Below are positions 21,871 to 28,586 of a stretch of 33,737 nucleotides of DNA, in pieces; positions within the stretch are counted from its first letter, which is position 1, and every line of letters starts with the position of its first letter. The stretch comes from UBA917 sp964435085 (GTDB lineage Bacteria; Patescibacteriota; Patescibacteriia; Patescibacteriales; Patescibacteriaceae). A program made the translations under genes and the position numbers. The DNA lies in assembly GCA_964435085.1 (NCBI GenBank), contig CAYSXQ010000010.1, forward strand, positions 1-33,737, in the 5' to 3' direction. The notes under the pieces were generated by a model. The model searched no databases. It saw only the letters and a list, made by a program, of their open reading frames with translations, and had not been told where the DNA came from.

Positions 21871-23139
21871 ATGCCAATCACCAACATTCAAAAAAGAGAT
21901 GGCTCAATCAAAGCCTTCAATCTTGAAAAGATTACTAACGCCGCCCACTCCGCCATGAAAGCCTCAAGCAACGGCACTTTCGCTGACGCCGAAGAAGTGG
22001 CTAAGCAAATCTTAGCTCAACTCGAAACCACATACACCAGCAAAAACATTCCCACCGTCGAACACATCCAAGACATCACCGAAAAAGTTCTCATGACCAG
22101 TGGCTTTGCAAGCGCTGCCAAAGCCTTCATCATCTACCGCCAAAAACACGCCGAAGAACGCAAGCGCGACATTTTTAAAAAAAGAATCAATCTCAAACCT
22201 TACGAATATCCCGAACTAGCCGAGTACGTTGACGCCATCCGACATTCCTACTGGATCCACACTGAATTCAATTTCACCAGTGACATTCAAGACTTCAAAG
22301 TCCATGCCACTGCCGCCGAACAAAACGCCATCAAAAACGCCATGCTGGCTATCGCACAGATCGAAGTTGCTGTCAAAACTTTCTGGGGTGATATTTTCAA
22401 AAAACTTCCCAAGCCAGAAATCGGCGCCGTCGGCTACACCTTCGCCGAAAGCGAAGTTCGCCATCAAGACGCTTACTCTCATCTCTTAGAAATCCTCGGA
22501 CTCAATGACGAATTCTCCCACCTCAAAGACCTACCCGTCATCAACAACCGTATTCACTACCTAGACAAAATTCTGACTAATGCTCGCAGTGAAGACAATC
22601 GAGACTACGCCCAGTGTGTCCTCCTCTTCTCTCTCTTCATCGAACACGTCTCCCTCTTCTCTCAATTCCTGATCATCATGTCCTTCAACAAACATCGTAA
22701 CATGTTTAAAGGTATCTCCAACGCCGTCGAAGCTACTTCCAAAGAAGAACAAATCCACGGACTCTTCGGCATCGATATCATCAACATCATTCGCAAAGAG
22801 CATCCCGAGTGGTTTGACGATGAGTTTACTACCACCATCAAGACTCTCTCCCAAGAAGCCTATAAGGCCGAAGAAGACATCGTTGATTGGATCTTTGAAG
22901 CTGGCGAACTAGATTATTTACCCAAGGACACTATCAAGGAATTCATTAAAAATCGTCTCAACAATTCTCTAGCTAGCATTGGCGAAACACCTCTCTTTGA
23001 CGTAGACCCAGGCCTTCTAGCCAAAACCACTTGGTTCGACGACGAAATCATTGCCACCAAGCACGGCGACTTCTTCGTTAAGCGCTCCATTAATTACAAC
23101 AAGCGCAGCAAGAGCATTACCGCAAGCGACCTCTTCTAA
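21871..23139 (+). CDS. nrdB: class I ribonucleotide reductase small subunit with N-terminal ATP-cone
   Basis: A 422-aa radical-generating subunit. Residues about 1-95 are an ATP-cone (ITNIQKRDGSIKAFNLEKITNAAHSAMKAS; VEHIQDITEKVLM), normally found on NrdA. The R2 ferritin-like domain follows. Metal ligands read as Glu165 (in IAQIEVAV, where E. coli has Asp84), Glu195 and His198 (SEVRH), and Glu293 and His296 (EEQIH). Tyr202 sits at the E-x2-H-x3-Y position of the tyrosyl radical. The C-terminus (SITASDLF) would dock on NrdA. A NrdB-linked ATP-cone is known from Leeuwenhoekiella blandensis, where dATP makes inactive NrdB oligomers. The gene lies behind paired NrdR boxes and 18 bp before nrdA. 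Metal identity (Fe/Fe, Mn/Mn or mixed) cannot be read from sequence. Confidence 0.93.
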   Translation: MPITNIQKRDGSIKAFNLEKITNAAHSAMKASSNGTFADAEEVAKQILAQLETTYTSKNIPTVEHIQDITEKVLMTSGFASAAKAFIIYRQKHAEERKRDIFKKRINLKPYEYPELAEYVDAIRHSYWIHTEFNFTSDIQDFKVHATAAEQNAIKNAMLAIAQIEVAVKTFWGDIFKKLPKPEIGAVGYTFAESEVRHQDAYSHLLEILGLNDEFSHLKDLPVINNRIHYLDKILTNARSEDNRDYAQCVLLFSLFIEHVSLFSQFLIIMSFNKHRNMFKGISNAVEATSKEEQIHGLFGIDIINIIRKEHPEWFDDEFTTTIKTLSQEAYKAEEDIVDWIFEAGELDYLPKDTIKEFIKNRLNNSLASIGETPLFDVDPGLLAKTTWFDDEIIATKHGDFFVKRSINYNKRSKSITASDLF

Positions 23140-23157
23140 TTAAATAACATCCAAACT

Positions 23158-24831
23158 ATGTATTGGCTTAATGAAAATAGCAGAAAATTTTTAAGCAAGG
23201 GCTACCTAACAGGTAACACCACTCCCGAAGAGCGCATCCGCTTCATCGGCGACTATGCTGGCCAGATTCTGGGGCGCCCTGACTTCTCTGACAAATTCTA
23301 TACTTACATGGAGAAGGGTTATTACTCCCTCTCTAGTCCTATCTGGTCTAATTTTGGTCTTAAGAAAGGCCTGCCGATCAGCTGCTTCTCCTCTCACATC
23401 CCTGACAACATGGCGCAAATTCTCTACGCCCAATCCGAAGTCGGCATGATGAGCAAATTCGGCGGCGGCACCGGTGGCTACTTCGGCGCTTTACGCGCTC
23501 GCGGCTCAGCCATCAAAGACAACGGCGTCTCTTCTGGCTCCGTCCACTTCATGCGTCTCTTTGAGACCATGACTAATGTGGTCAGCCAAGGCTCCACCCG
23601 TCGTGGCCACTTCTCTCCTTATCTGCCAGTTGAGCACGCCGACATCGACGAGTTCCTAGAAATCGGCACCGAAGGCAATCCCATCCAAGAACTCACCCAC
23701 GCCGTCACCGTTACCGACGCCTGGATGCAATCGATGATTGACGGCGACGAAGACAAGCGTCGTATTTGGGCCAAAGTTATCCAACGTCGAGTCGAAATGG
23801 GCTATCCCTACATTCTCTTCAAAGACACTGTCAACAAAAAAACCGTCGATGTTTACAAAGACAAGCAACTAGTCATCAATCACAGCAATCTCTGCTCCGA
23901 AATCTGTCTCCCAACTACCGACAGATCTTCCTTTGTCTGCTGCCTATCTTCTCTTAATATCTTGCACTACGACGACTGGAAAGACACCGACGCTGTTGAA
24001 ACCATGGTCTATTTCCTTGATGCTGTCATGAGCGACTTTATCAGCAAGCTTGAAGAATTACGCAACTCCGCTGACGCTAACGACCGCCGCGCCTTCTACT
24101 TCATGGAACGTGCCTATAACTTTGCCAAAGAAAATCGCGCCCTGGGTCTTGGTGTCCTCGGTTGGCACTCTTATCTCCAGTCGAAGATGATCGCTTTTGA
24201 GAGCTTAGAAGCTAACAAAATAAACACCGAAATCTTCCGCCTCATCCAAAAGCGCAGCTACGATGCTTCCAAAGCTCTTGCCCAAGAACTCGGCGAACCA
24301 GAATTACTACAAGGCTATGGTCGTCGCAACAGCACCCTCAATGCCATTGCTCCCACCACTTCTTCCTCTTTCATTCTCGGTCAAGTCTCCCAAAGCATCG
24401 AACCAATCTGGTCCAATTGCTACGTCAAAGATATCGACAAGATGAAAGTCACCATCAAAAATCCTTACTTAGAAAAAATTCTCGAAGAAAAAGGCAAGAA
24501 CACTCAAGAAACTTGGGAGTCCATTCGCGTCAAAGACGGCTCAGTACAGCATCTTGATTTCCTCTCCGAAACAGAAAAAGACGTCTTCAAGACTTTTTGT
24601 GAAATTGATCAAGAAGCCATCATCCAGCAAGCCGCCTCTCGTCAAAACTTCATCGACCAAAGCCAATCACTCAATCTCATGGTCAATCCCCAGACTCCTA
24701 CCAAAGAAATTAACAATCTCTACATCAACGCTTGGAAGTTAGGCGTCAAAACTCTCTACTACCAACACAGCACTAACGCCGCTCAAAAATTCGGCCAAAG
24801 CAAAATGTGTATCGGCAGCTGCGAAGCTTAA
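23158..24831 (+). CDS. nrdA: class I ribonucleotide reductase large subunit without ATP-cone
   Basis: A 557-aa catalytic subunit that reduces ribonucleotides to deoxyribonucleotides. Active-site motif NLCSEICLP places the thiyl radical on Cys246 with Asn244 and Glu248. The redox pair is Cys76 (PISCFSSH) plus a Cys in SFVCCLSSLNI. The loop FGGGTGGYFGALRARGS and the motif PTTSSSFILGQVSQSIEP are typical. The C-terminal shuttle pair is Cys551 and Cys555 (MCIGSC). It is about 200 residues shorter than E. coli NrdA (761 aa) because it begins directly with the catalytic core and lacks an ATP-cone; that domain is on the NrdB encoded 18 bp upstream. So overall activity control has moved to the partner. 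No Shine-Dalgarno is obvious. Confidence 0.95.
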   Translation: MYWLNENSRKFLSKGYLTGNTTPEERIRFIGDYAGQILGRPDFSDKFYTYMEKGYYSLSSPIWSNFGLKKGLPISCFSSHIPDNMAQILYAQSEVGMMSKFGGGTGGYFGALRARGSAIKDNGVSSGSVHFMRLFETMTNVVSQGSTRRGHFSPYLPVEHADIDEFLEIGTEGNPIQELTHAVTVTDAWMQSMIDGDEDKRRIWAKVIQRRVEMGYPYILFKDTVNKKTVDVYKDKQLVINHSNLCSEICLPTTDRSSFVCCLSSLNILHYDDWKDTDAVETMVYFLDAVMSDFISKLEELRNSADANDRRAFYFMERAYNFAKENRALGLGVLGWHSYLQSKMIAFESLEANKINTEIFRLIQKRSYDASKALAQELGEPELLQGYGRRNSTLNAIAPTTSSSFILGQVSQSIEPIWSNCYVKDIDKMKVTIKNPYLEKILEEKGKNTQETWESIRVKDGSVQHLDFLSETEKDVFKTFCEIDQEAIIQQAASRQNFIDQSQSLNLMVNPQTPTKEINNLYINAWKLGVKTLYYQHSTNAAQKFGQSKMCIGSCEA

Positions 24832-24861
24832 GACAGCTAAAAAATATTGCGTTCTAATTTT

Positions 24862-25416
24862 ATGAACAAGCTCATCGTCCTCGCTCATCCCAGCTCCAAA
24901 GGCACCGCGCGCCACTTAGCCTTAGCCTATCAACAAGGTGCTAAAGCTAAAGGTCATCAAGTTAAATTGATCGACCTCTATCGCGAACCCCATCAAGACT
25001 TTCTCAATTTTGAGTCAGCCAAAAATCTAAACACCGACCAAATAGAAGCTAACTACCAAAACCAAATCAAATGGGCCGATGAAATTAGCTTCTTCGCTCC
25101 CATGTGGTGGCTCAGCTTCCCAGCTATCTTGAAAAATTTCCTTGATGTTAATTTCTCCAGTGGCTTCGCCTTCCGCTACACTAGCTCTGGTCGCCCACTT
25201 GGATTACTCAAGGGCCGCACCGCCCGCACTTTTATGACTTGTGACAATTCCCGATTTCTTTACACTATTCTCCTGATACCCCATCGTCTCGTCTGGCACT
25301 TAGCCCTCGGCCTCTGCGGCATACGCCATCGTCACTTCAACCTTTTCGACCGTGTCCGCCTCCGCTCCCAAGCCGAAAAAGACCGCTGGACCGAGCAAGT
25401 CAAACAAATCAAGTAA
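24862..25416 (+). CDS. flavodoxin-fold NAD(P)H oxidoreductase
   Basis: A 184-aa protein of the flavodoxin_2 (NQO1/KefF/MdaB-like) family: cytoplasmic FMN or FAD enzymes that reduce quinones or other acceptors with NAD(P)H. Seen: KLIVLAHPSSKGTARHLALAYQQGAKAKGHQVKLIDLYREP (Rossmann-like start), WADEISFFAPMWWLSFPAILKNFLDVNFSSGFAF (the typical P-x-WW-x-x-PA-x-LK-x-x-D motif) and GRTARTFMTCD. ATG 24862 is chosen over a TTG at 24847, because the longer form adds MRSNF with no support. It lies 30 bp after nrdA on the same strand and ends at a strong terminator, so it is probably the third gene of the nrd operon. Whether it helps activate the NrdB cofactor is speculation. Confidence 0.85.
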   Translation: MNKLIVLAHPSSKGTARHLALAYQQGAKAKGHQVKLIDLYREPHQDFLNFESAKNLNTDQIEANYQNQIKWADEISFFAPMWWLSFPAILKNFLDVNFSSGFAFRYTSSGRPLGLLKGRTARTFMTCDNSRFLYTILLIPHRLVWHLALGLCGIRHRHFNLFDRVRLRSQAEKDRWTEQVKQIK

Positions 25417-25451
25417 ATAAAAACACCGGTTAAATTCCGGTGTTTTTATTT
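25415..25451. terminator. strong terminator after the nrd operon
   Basis: A perfect 15-bp stem (25415-25429 with 25437-25451, core ACACCGG) with a 7-nt loop and A/T runs on both sides. It overlaps the stop codon and works in either direction. Confidence 0.9.
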
Positions 25452-25475
25452 AATCATTCTAGCATTATCATCCCG

Positions 25476-25567
25476 GACCACGATCCATGAATTTCAGTAA
25501 CAGTCTTTAATTATCGATGGGAAATAATTAATAACTGCCACCTAGTTATTTTCTATGGATCATGGTC
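25476..25567. repeat. REP-like inverted repeat
   Basis: GACCACGATCCAT (25476-25488) is complementary to 25555-25567 at 12 of 13 positions. An inner AATAACT...AGTTATT hairpin (about 25530-25550) is nested inside. The GACCACGATC word recurs at 6167-6176. Part of the 327-bp gene-free stretch 25417-25743. Confidence 0.6.
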
Positions 25568-25607
25568 TAGAACGACAAGCTTTTATCTCTTTAAAAATTA
25601 TTTTTAA

Positions 25608-25733
25608 TGTGTCATCTCGACCCGCGGGAGAGATCCCTTAAACATTGTTATTCGAATAAGTACGTTTAAGCGATTTCTCTCTGCGCTTCCTGTCTGCCGT
25701 GCAACAGGCAGGCGCTACATTCGAAATGACACA
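25608..25733. repeat. 126-bp MITE-like element with terminal inverted repeats
   Basis: TGTGTCATCTCGA (25608-25620) and TCGAAATGACACA (25721-25733) are inverted repeats matching at 12 of 13. Inside are GGGAGAGATCCC, GATTTCTCTC and an imperfect CCTGTCTGCC...CAGGCAGG palindrome. It has no coding capacity. The layout resembles the GTCATNTCGA-bounded hairpin repeats found between genes in several bacterial groups. Confidence 0.65.
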
Positions 25734-25743
25734 ATGATATAAA

Positions 25744-26736
25744 TCAAAAATTATTAAACTCCGTCTTCAGCTCCCGACTCATCAACTCATCAATCACCTC
25801 TCTCGCCCCTCTCCCTTGATACAAAATCTGATAAATCGCCTGCGTAATCGGCATCTCCACCCCTAGCTCAGCCGCCTTCTTTACTACTGCCTCGGTCGTA
25901 TAATAACCCTCCACCACACCATGAATACCCAACACCTCTGACTTATTCTTACCGCTACCAAGCTCATAACCAAAATTATAGTTACGACTCTGCGCACTAT
26001 TCATGGTCAGAAACAAATCACCCAGTCCCGAAAGACCAAAAAAAGTTTCTTTAATCGCCCCTAACTTCATACCAAAGCGCGCAATCTCCTTTAGTCCTCG
26101 AGACAGCAACGCCGCTTTAATATTCATTCCACCATCAAGCGCGTCCACGATACCAGCTCCAATTGCAATCACATTTTTGAGCGCCCCGCCCACCTGTACA
26201 CCAACTATATCATAACTAGCATAAGGTCGGAAATAGCTCGCCGCAAAAATATTTTGCACCCGAGTCACCGTCTCCGTATCCTCACCGGCTACCGTCACCA
26301 TTGTCACCTTTTTCTCCACCACTTCCGCCGCAAAACTCGGACCAGACAAAACCACCAGCTTATTAGCTGGCAAAAATTCCTTAATTAAATCCAGCGGTAA
26401 TTTACCCTCCGGCAAAACTAAACCCTTAGCCGCATTCACAATAATCTGCTCCGGCTTTACTAGAAGAGCTAGTTGAGCCAGCAAAGCAGACAAGGCCTGA
26501 CAAGGTGTAGCTAGCAACAACAATTCCGCACCACTCACCACCGCTTGCAAATCAGCACTAGCACTTAATTTCGCAAGCTCCACGCCAGGCAAAAAAGGAT
26601 TCACTTTCGTCTCCTGAAATTGAACCAGGGCCTTTTGATCAAAAAACCACAGCTCCACCTGCTGACCATTGTCAGCAAGCAAGGCCCCCAAAGCTGTCCC
26701 CCAAGCACCAGCACCAATTACTGCTATTTTAGACAT
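25744..26736 (-). CDS. gpsA: glycerol-3-phosphate dehydrogenase [NAD(P)+]
   Basis: A 330-aa cytoplasmic enzyme that reduces dihydroxyacetone phosphate to sn-glycerol 3-phosphate, the backbone of phospholipids. The N-terminal NAD-binding motif is IAVIGAGAWGTALGALLADNG. The central part has LLLATPCQALSALL, NAAKGL, VVLSGPSFAAEV and the catalytic Lys region VGGALKNVIAIGAGIVDAL. The helical C-terminal domain holds GLSGLGDLFLTMNSAQSRNYNFG and a VVEGYYTTEAV segment. ATG 26736 is chosen because the frame upstream only offers a TTG at 26751. The start is 28 bp from the divergent nuclease gene. A lipid precursor enzyme is notable in a lineage often thought to take lipids from hosts. Confidence 0.95.
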   Translation of the reverse strand: MSKIAVIGAGAWGTALGALLADNGQQVELWFFDQKALVQFQETKVNPFLPGVELAKLSASADLQAVVSGAELLLLATPCQALSALLAQLALLVKPEQIIVNAAKGLVLPEGKLPLDLIKEFLPANKLVVLSGPSFAAEVVEKKVTMVTVAGEDTETVTRVQNIFAASYFRPYASYDIVGVQVGGALKNVIAIGAGIVDALDGGMNIKAALLSRGLKEIARFGMKLGAIKETFFGLSGLGDLFLTMNSAQSRNYNFGYELGSGKNKSEVLGIHGVVEGYYTTEAVVKKAAELGVEMPITQAIYQILYQGRGAREVIDELMSRELKTEFNNF

Positions 26737-26758
26737 AAGTTTGTTTTTCAATTATGAT
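26730..26758 (+). promoter_or_regulatory. promoter giving a leaderless nuclease mRNA
   Basis: TAGACA (26730-26735, 5/6), a 17-nt spacer and TATGAT (26753-26758, 5/6). Position +1 falls on 26765, the A of the ATG. The -35 lies inside the first codons of gpsA. Confidence 0.6.
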
Positions 26759-26764
26759 AGTTCC

Positions 26765-27409
26765 ATGACTAAATTCCGACTCAGCAAAAAAAATCTAACT
26801 CTCCTTCTCTCGATAATCCTCATTATATCGTCTTATCTTTTCGCTGGCAATCCAGATTCTCCACTTACCAACAACCTCCAACTCGAAAACATCGATCAAG
26901 CAAGCACTAGCCCTGCCAATCTTGCACCGCTCGACCAAAGCGAACCCACTTCCAGCCTTCCTGCCATCACTGGACCCAGCACAGACGATTTATACACCGT
27001 CACCAAAGTCATCGACGGTGATACTTTTGAAGTAGAGAAAAATGGCATCAAAGAAAAAGTCCGTCTCATCGGCATCAATACGCCCGAGACCGTCGATCCT
27101 CGCCGCAAAGTCGAATGCTTCGGGCGCGAGGCCAGCAACTACGCCAAACAAATCTTAAGTAATCAAGAAGTCCACTTGGTCTTTGACGAGAGCCAAGATC
27201 AGCGCGACAAATACGGCCGTCTCCTCGCCTATATCTACCTCAGCGACAACAGCCTCTTCAATCTCCACATGATTAGTTCTGGCTACGCTTACGAATACAC
27301 CTACAAAATCCCCTACCTCCATCAAGCCGAATTCAAGTCTGCTCAAGTCGAGGCCAAAAGCAAACAACTCGGACTCTGGTCACTCACAACTTGCAATGGC
27401 CAAAAATAA
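26765..27409 (+). CDS. membrane-anchored thermonuclease-family protein
   Basis: A 214-aa protein with an N-terminal hydrophobic helix (about 11-28, NLTLLLSIILIISSYLFAG) that exports or anchors it, a Ser/Pro/Thr linker to about residue 75, then a staphylococcal nuclease fold. Catalytic residues are all present with the family spacing: Arg100 and Glu108 (VRLIGINTPET), Arg152 (DKYGRLL) and the Asp pair of VIDGDTF. In Staphylococcus these are Arg35, Glu43 and Arg87, the same offsets. It should cut DNA or RNA outside the membrane using Ca2+. For a host-dependent organism this fits scavenging of nucleotides from foreign nucleic acid (inference). The chosen ATG matches a promoter 7 nt away, although the frame is open further upstream. 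Confidence 0.9.
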   Translation: MTKFRLSKKNLTLLLSIILIISSYLFAGNPDSPLTNNLQLENIDQASTSPANLAPLDQSEPTSSLPAITGPSTDDLYTVTKVIDGDTFEVEKNGIKEKVRLIGINTPETVDPRRKVECFGREASNYAKQILSNQEVHLVFDESQDQRDKYGRLLAYIYLSDNSLFNLHMISSGYAYEYTYKIPYLHQAEFKSAQVEAKSKQLGLWSLTTCNGQK

Positions 27410-27441
27410 AAACGCGTTGACCTTCAACGCGTTTTTATTTT
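27403..27441. terminator. bidirectional terminator
   Basis: A perfect 18-bp stem (27403-27420 with 27424-27441, core AACGCGTTGA) with a 3-nt loop. It serves the nuclease gene and the converging gene ending at 27459. Confidence 0.9.
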
Positions 27442-27458
27442 AAGTAATTTGAAAAAGA

Positions 27459-27671
27459 TTACTTAGAGCAACATTTACAACAACCGCCCATCATCTTCTG
27501 CAAACCGATAAGGGTCAGCAAGATTGGCCAAACATAAGCCGACACCATCTCGTCGTAGACACCCATAGTTACCAACAAGAAGTTGATACCTAATAAAGTG
27601 ATAAGCATTGGCACCATCTTATGGTGCATACAAGCACAGGACGACTTACAGCACATATTGTTGTCCGTCAT
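27459..27671 (-). CDS. Cys-rich two-TM small membrane protein
   Basis: A 70-aa protein from ATG 27671. The N-terminus MTDNNMCCKSSCACMHHK has four Cys and two His. Two hydrophobic helices follow (about 19-36 and 43-58, MVPMLITLLGINFLLVTMGV and YVWPILLTLIGLQKM), and the C-terminus is MGGCCKCCSK with four more Cys. Both Cys clusters would lie on the same membrane side, possibly forming a metal or redox site. The frame is open to 27743, but a TTGATA-17-TATAAT promoter (27703-27731) predicts a start near 27696, so ATG 27671 with a 25-nt leader fits. I do not recognise the family; similar short Cys-rich membrane peptides are common in Patescibacteria by my recollection. Confidence 0.7.
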   Translation of the reverse strand: MTDNNMCCKSSCACMHHKMVPMLITLLGINFLLVTMGVYDEMVSAYVWPILLTLIGLQKMMGGCCKCCSK

Positions 27672-27702
27672 ACATTTAAATAAGTTAATAATAAGTATTT
27701 TA

Positions 27703-27731
27703 ATTATACACCCACGGCAAAATACTATCAA
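27703..27731 (-). promoter_or_regulatory. promoter of the Cys-rich membrane protein
   Basis: Minus strand TTGATA (27731-27726), a 17-nt spacer and TATAAT (27708-27703). Same hexamers and spacing as the promoter at 283-311. Confidence 0.65.
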
Positions 27732-27750
27732 CAAGCAACACAATAAAAAA

Positions 27751-27774
27751 ACCTGTTATTTTTTAATAACAGGT
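27751..27774 (-). terminator. terminator of the gene at 27796
   Basis: ACCTGTTATT (27751-27760) pairs with AATAACAGGT (27765-27774) around TTTT. Read on the minus strand it is followed by a run of seven T. Confidence 0.85.
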
Positions 27775-27795
27775 CGTTAGTTTAAAGGACTTCTC

Positions 27796-28254
27796 CTACT
27801 CAATAACTCTAGTCTGGCCAGATCCAAACTTACCATGATTCCAATCAGCCGGCTTTAAATCCTTAGCTGAATGAATATGAATCTCGGTCAATCGGTTATA
27901 ATAATTTTTGAACACAAATATATCCTTATTATATCCCACAGACCTCTTAATAAAAGCCTTGTTATTCGGTAGAGCATCAGTAAAAATTTTTACACCACCC
28001 ATATTTCTTGAGTCAAAGCTATAGTCATTAATCACCAAAGTTGAATCCTCTTTTTGAGCAAGAGCAAAACTATAGTGACCGGGCTCGTGATAGTAGACCA
28101 CTTCTACGCTATCAGTAAACTGAACTTCTTCATGTCCTCGAGAGGATCCAAAAAATAAAGCTGCCACAAAAAACACTATAAATGAGATAACACCAATAGC
28201 AATCATCATGATCATGCAACCAATCCAACCCATAGAAGACTTATCCTCTTTCAT
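27796..28254 (-). CDS. hypothetical single-TM protein
   Basis: A 152-aa protein, family not recognised. A short N-terminus (MKEDKSSMG) is followed by one strong transmembrane helix (about 9-36, WIGCMIMMIAIGVISFIVFFVAALFFG), then a soluble domain of about 115 residues rich in aromatic and charged residues (VEVVYYHEPGHYSFALAQKEDSTLVINDYSF; HIHSAKDLKPADWNHGKFGSG). No Cys and no repeats are in that domain. It has a good ribosome-binding site (AGGGAG about 8 nt before the ATG), its own promoter (28299-28327) and terminator, so it is an independent, well-signalled gene. Its base composition is a little richer in A/T than its neighbours. Confidence 0.75.
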   Translation of the reverse strand: MKEDKSSMGWIGCMIMMIAIGVISFIVFFVAALFFGSSRGHEEVQFTDSVEVVYYHEPGHYSFALAQKEDSTLVINDYSFDSRNMGGVKIFTDALPNNKAFIKRSVGYNKDIFVFKNYYNRLTEIHIHSAKDLKPADWNHGKFGSGQTRVIE

Positions 28255-28298
28255 TCAAAGACTCCCTTAATTGTTAAACAACCAAATATTATTACCAT

Positions 28299-28327
28299 AT
28301 AATAGCATATTTGCTAGAAAATGTCAA
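28299..28327 (-). promoter_or_regulatory. promoter of the hypothetical gene at 27796
   Basis: Minus strand TTGACA (28327-28322), a 17-nt spacer and TATTAT (28304-28299), with start near 28292. It sits in the 332-bp divergent spacer 28255-28586. Confidence 0.65.
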
Positions 28328-28417
28328 TCTAATGATAATTTTTTAGCTTATTTTAAACAAATAAATAACAATCTATTTCATCTTTTCCAGCAACTTCCCT
28401 CAATTTTCCGCTAACCC

Positions 28418-28445
28418 TTGCATTTTTCTAAAAAAGCTCTATAAT
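28418..28445 (+). promoter_or_regulatory. rpsA promoter P1
   Basis: TTGCAT (28418-28423), a 16-nt spacer and TATAAT (28440-28445). The -35 is weak (3/6), the -10 perfect. The predicted start is near 28452, a 135-nt leader. Confidence 0.45.
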
Positions 28446-28497
28446 AAAGAAAAATTGACAATCTAACACCTTTTATTAATTCCCCGGATTCGAGCTG

Positions 28498-28503
28498 TAT
28501 AAT
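28498..28503 (+). promoter_or_regulatory. rpsA promoter P2 (-10 element)
   Basis: TATAAT preceded directly by TG, but with no good -35. The predicted start is near 28510, with a leader of about 77 nt containing AAAAGA...TCTTTT (28551-28573), a weak hairpin before a T-run that could regulate read-through. Confidence 0.4.
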
Positions 28504-28586
28504 ATGTATATAGGCAAGGTGGCCGAGGAGCTTGAATTTGGTAGCCCCAAAAGACAGGTTAAGGATATCTTTTTTTATTTCAAAAT

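Noticed and set aside
22216..22854. Minus-strand open frames inside nrdB
   Set aside because: They are shadows of a strongly conserved gene with clear motifs on the plus strand; no start signals.
25417..25743. Insertion sequence
   Set aside because: Inverted repeats exist but no transposase frame fits in 327 bp; called as MITE-like and REP-like repeats only.
28515..28565. GGTGGCCGAGGAGC...GGTAGCCCC stretch that resembles the D-arm of a class II tRNA
   Set aside because: No anticodon arm, T-loop or pairing acceptor ends can be found; it is treated as rpsA leader.
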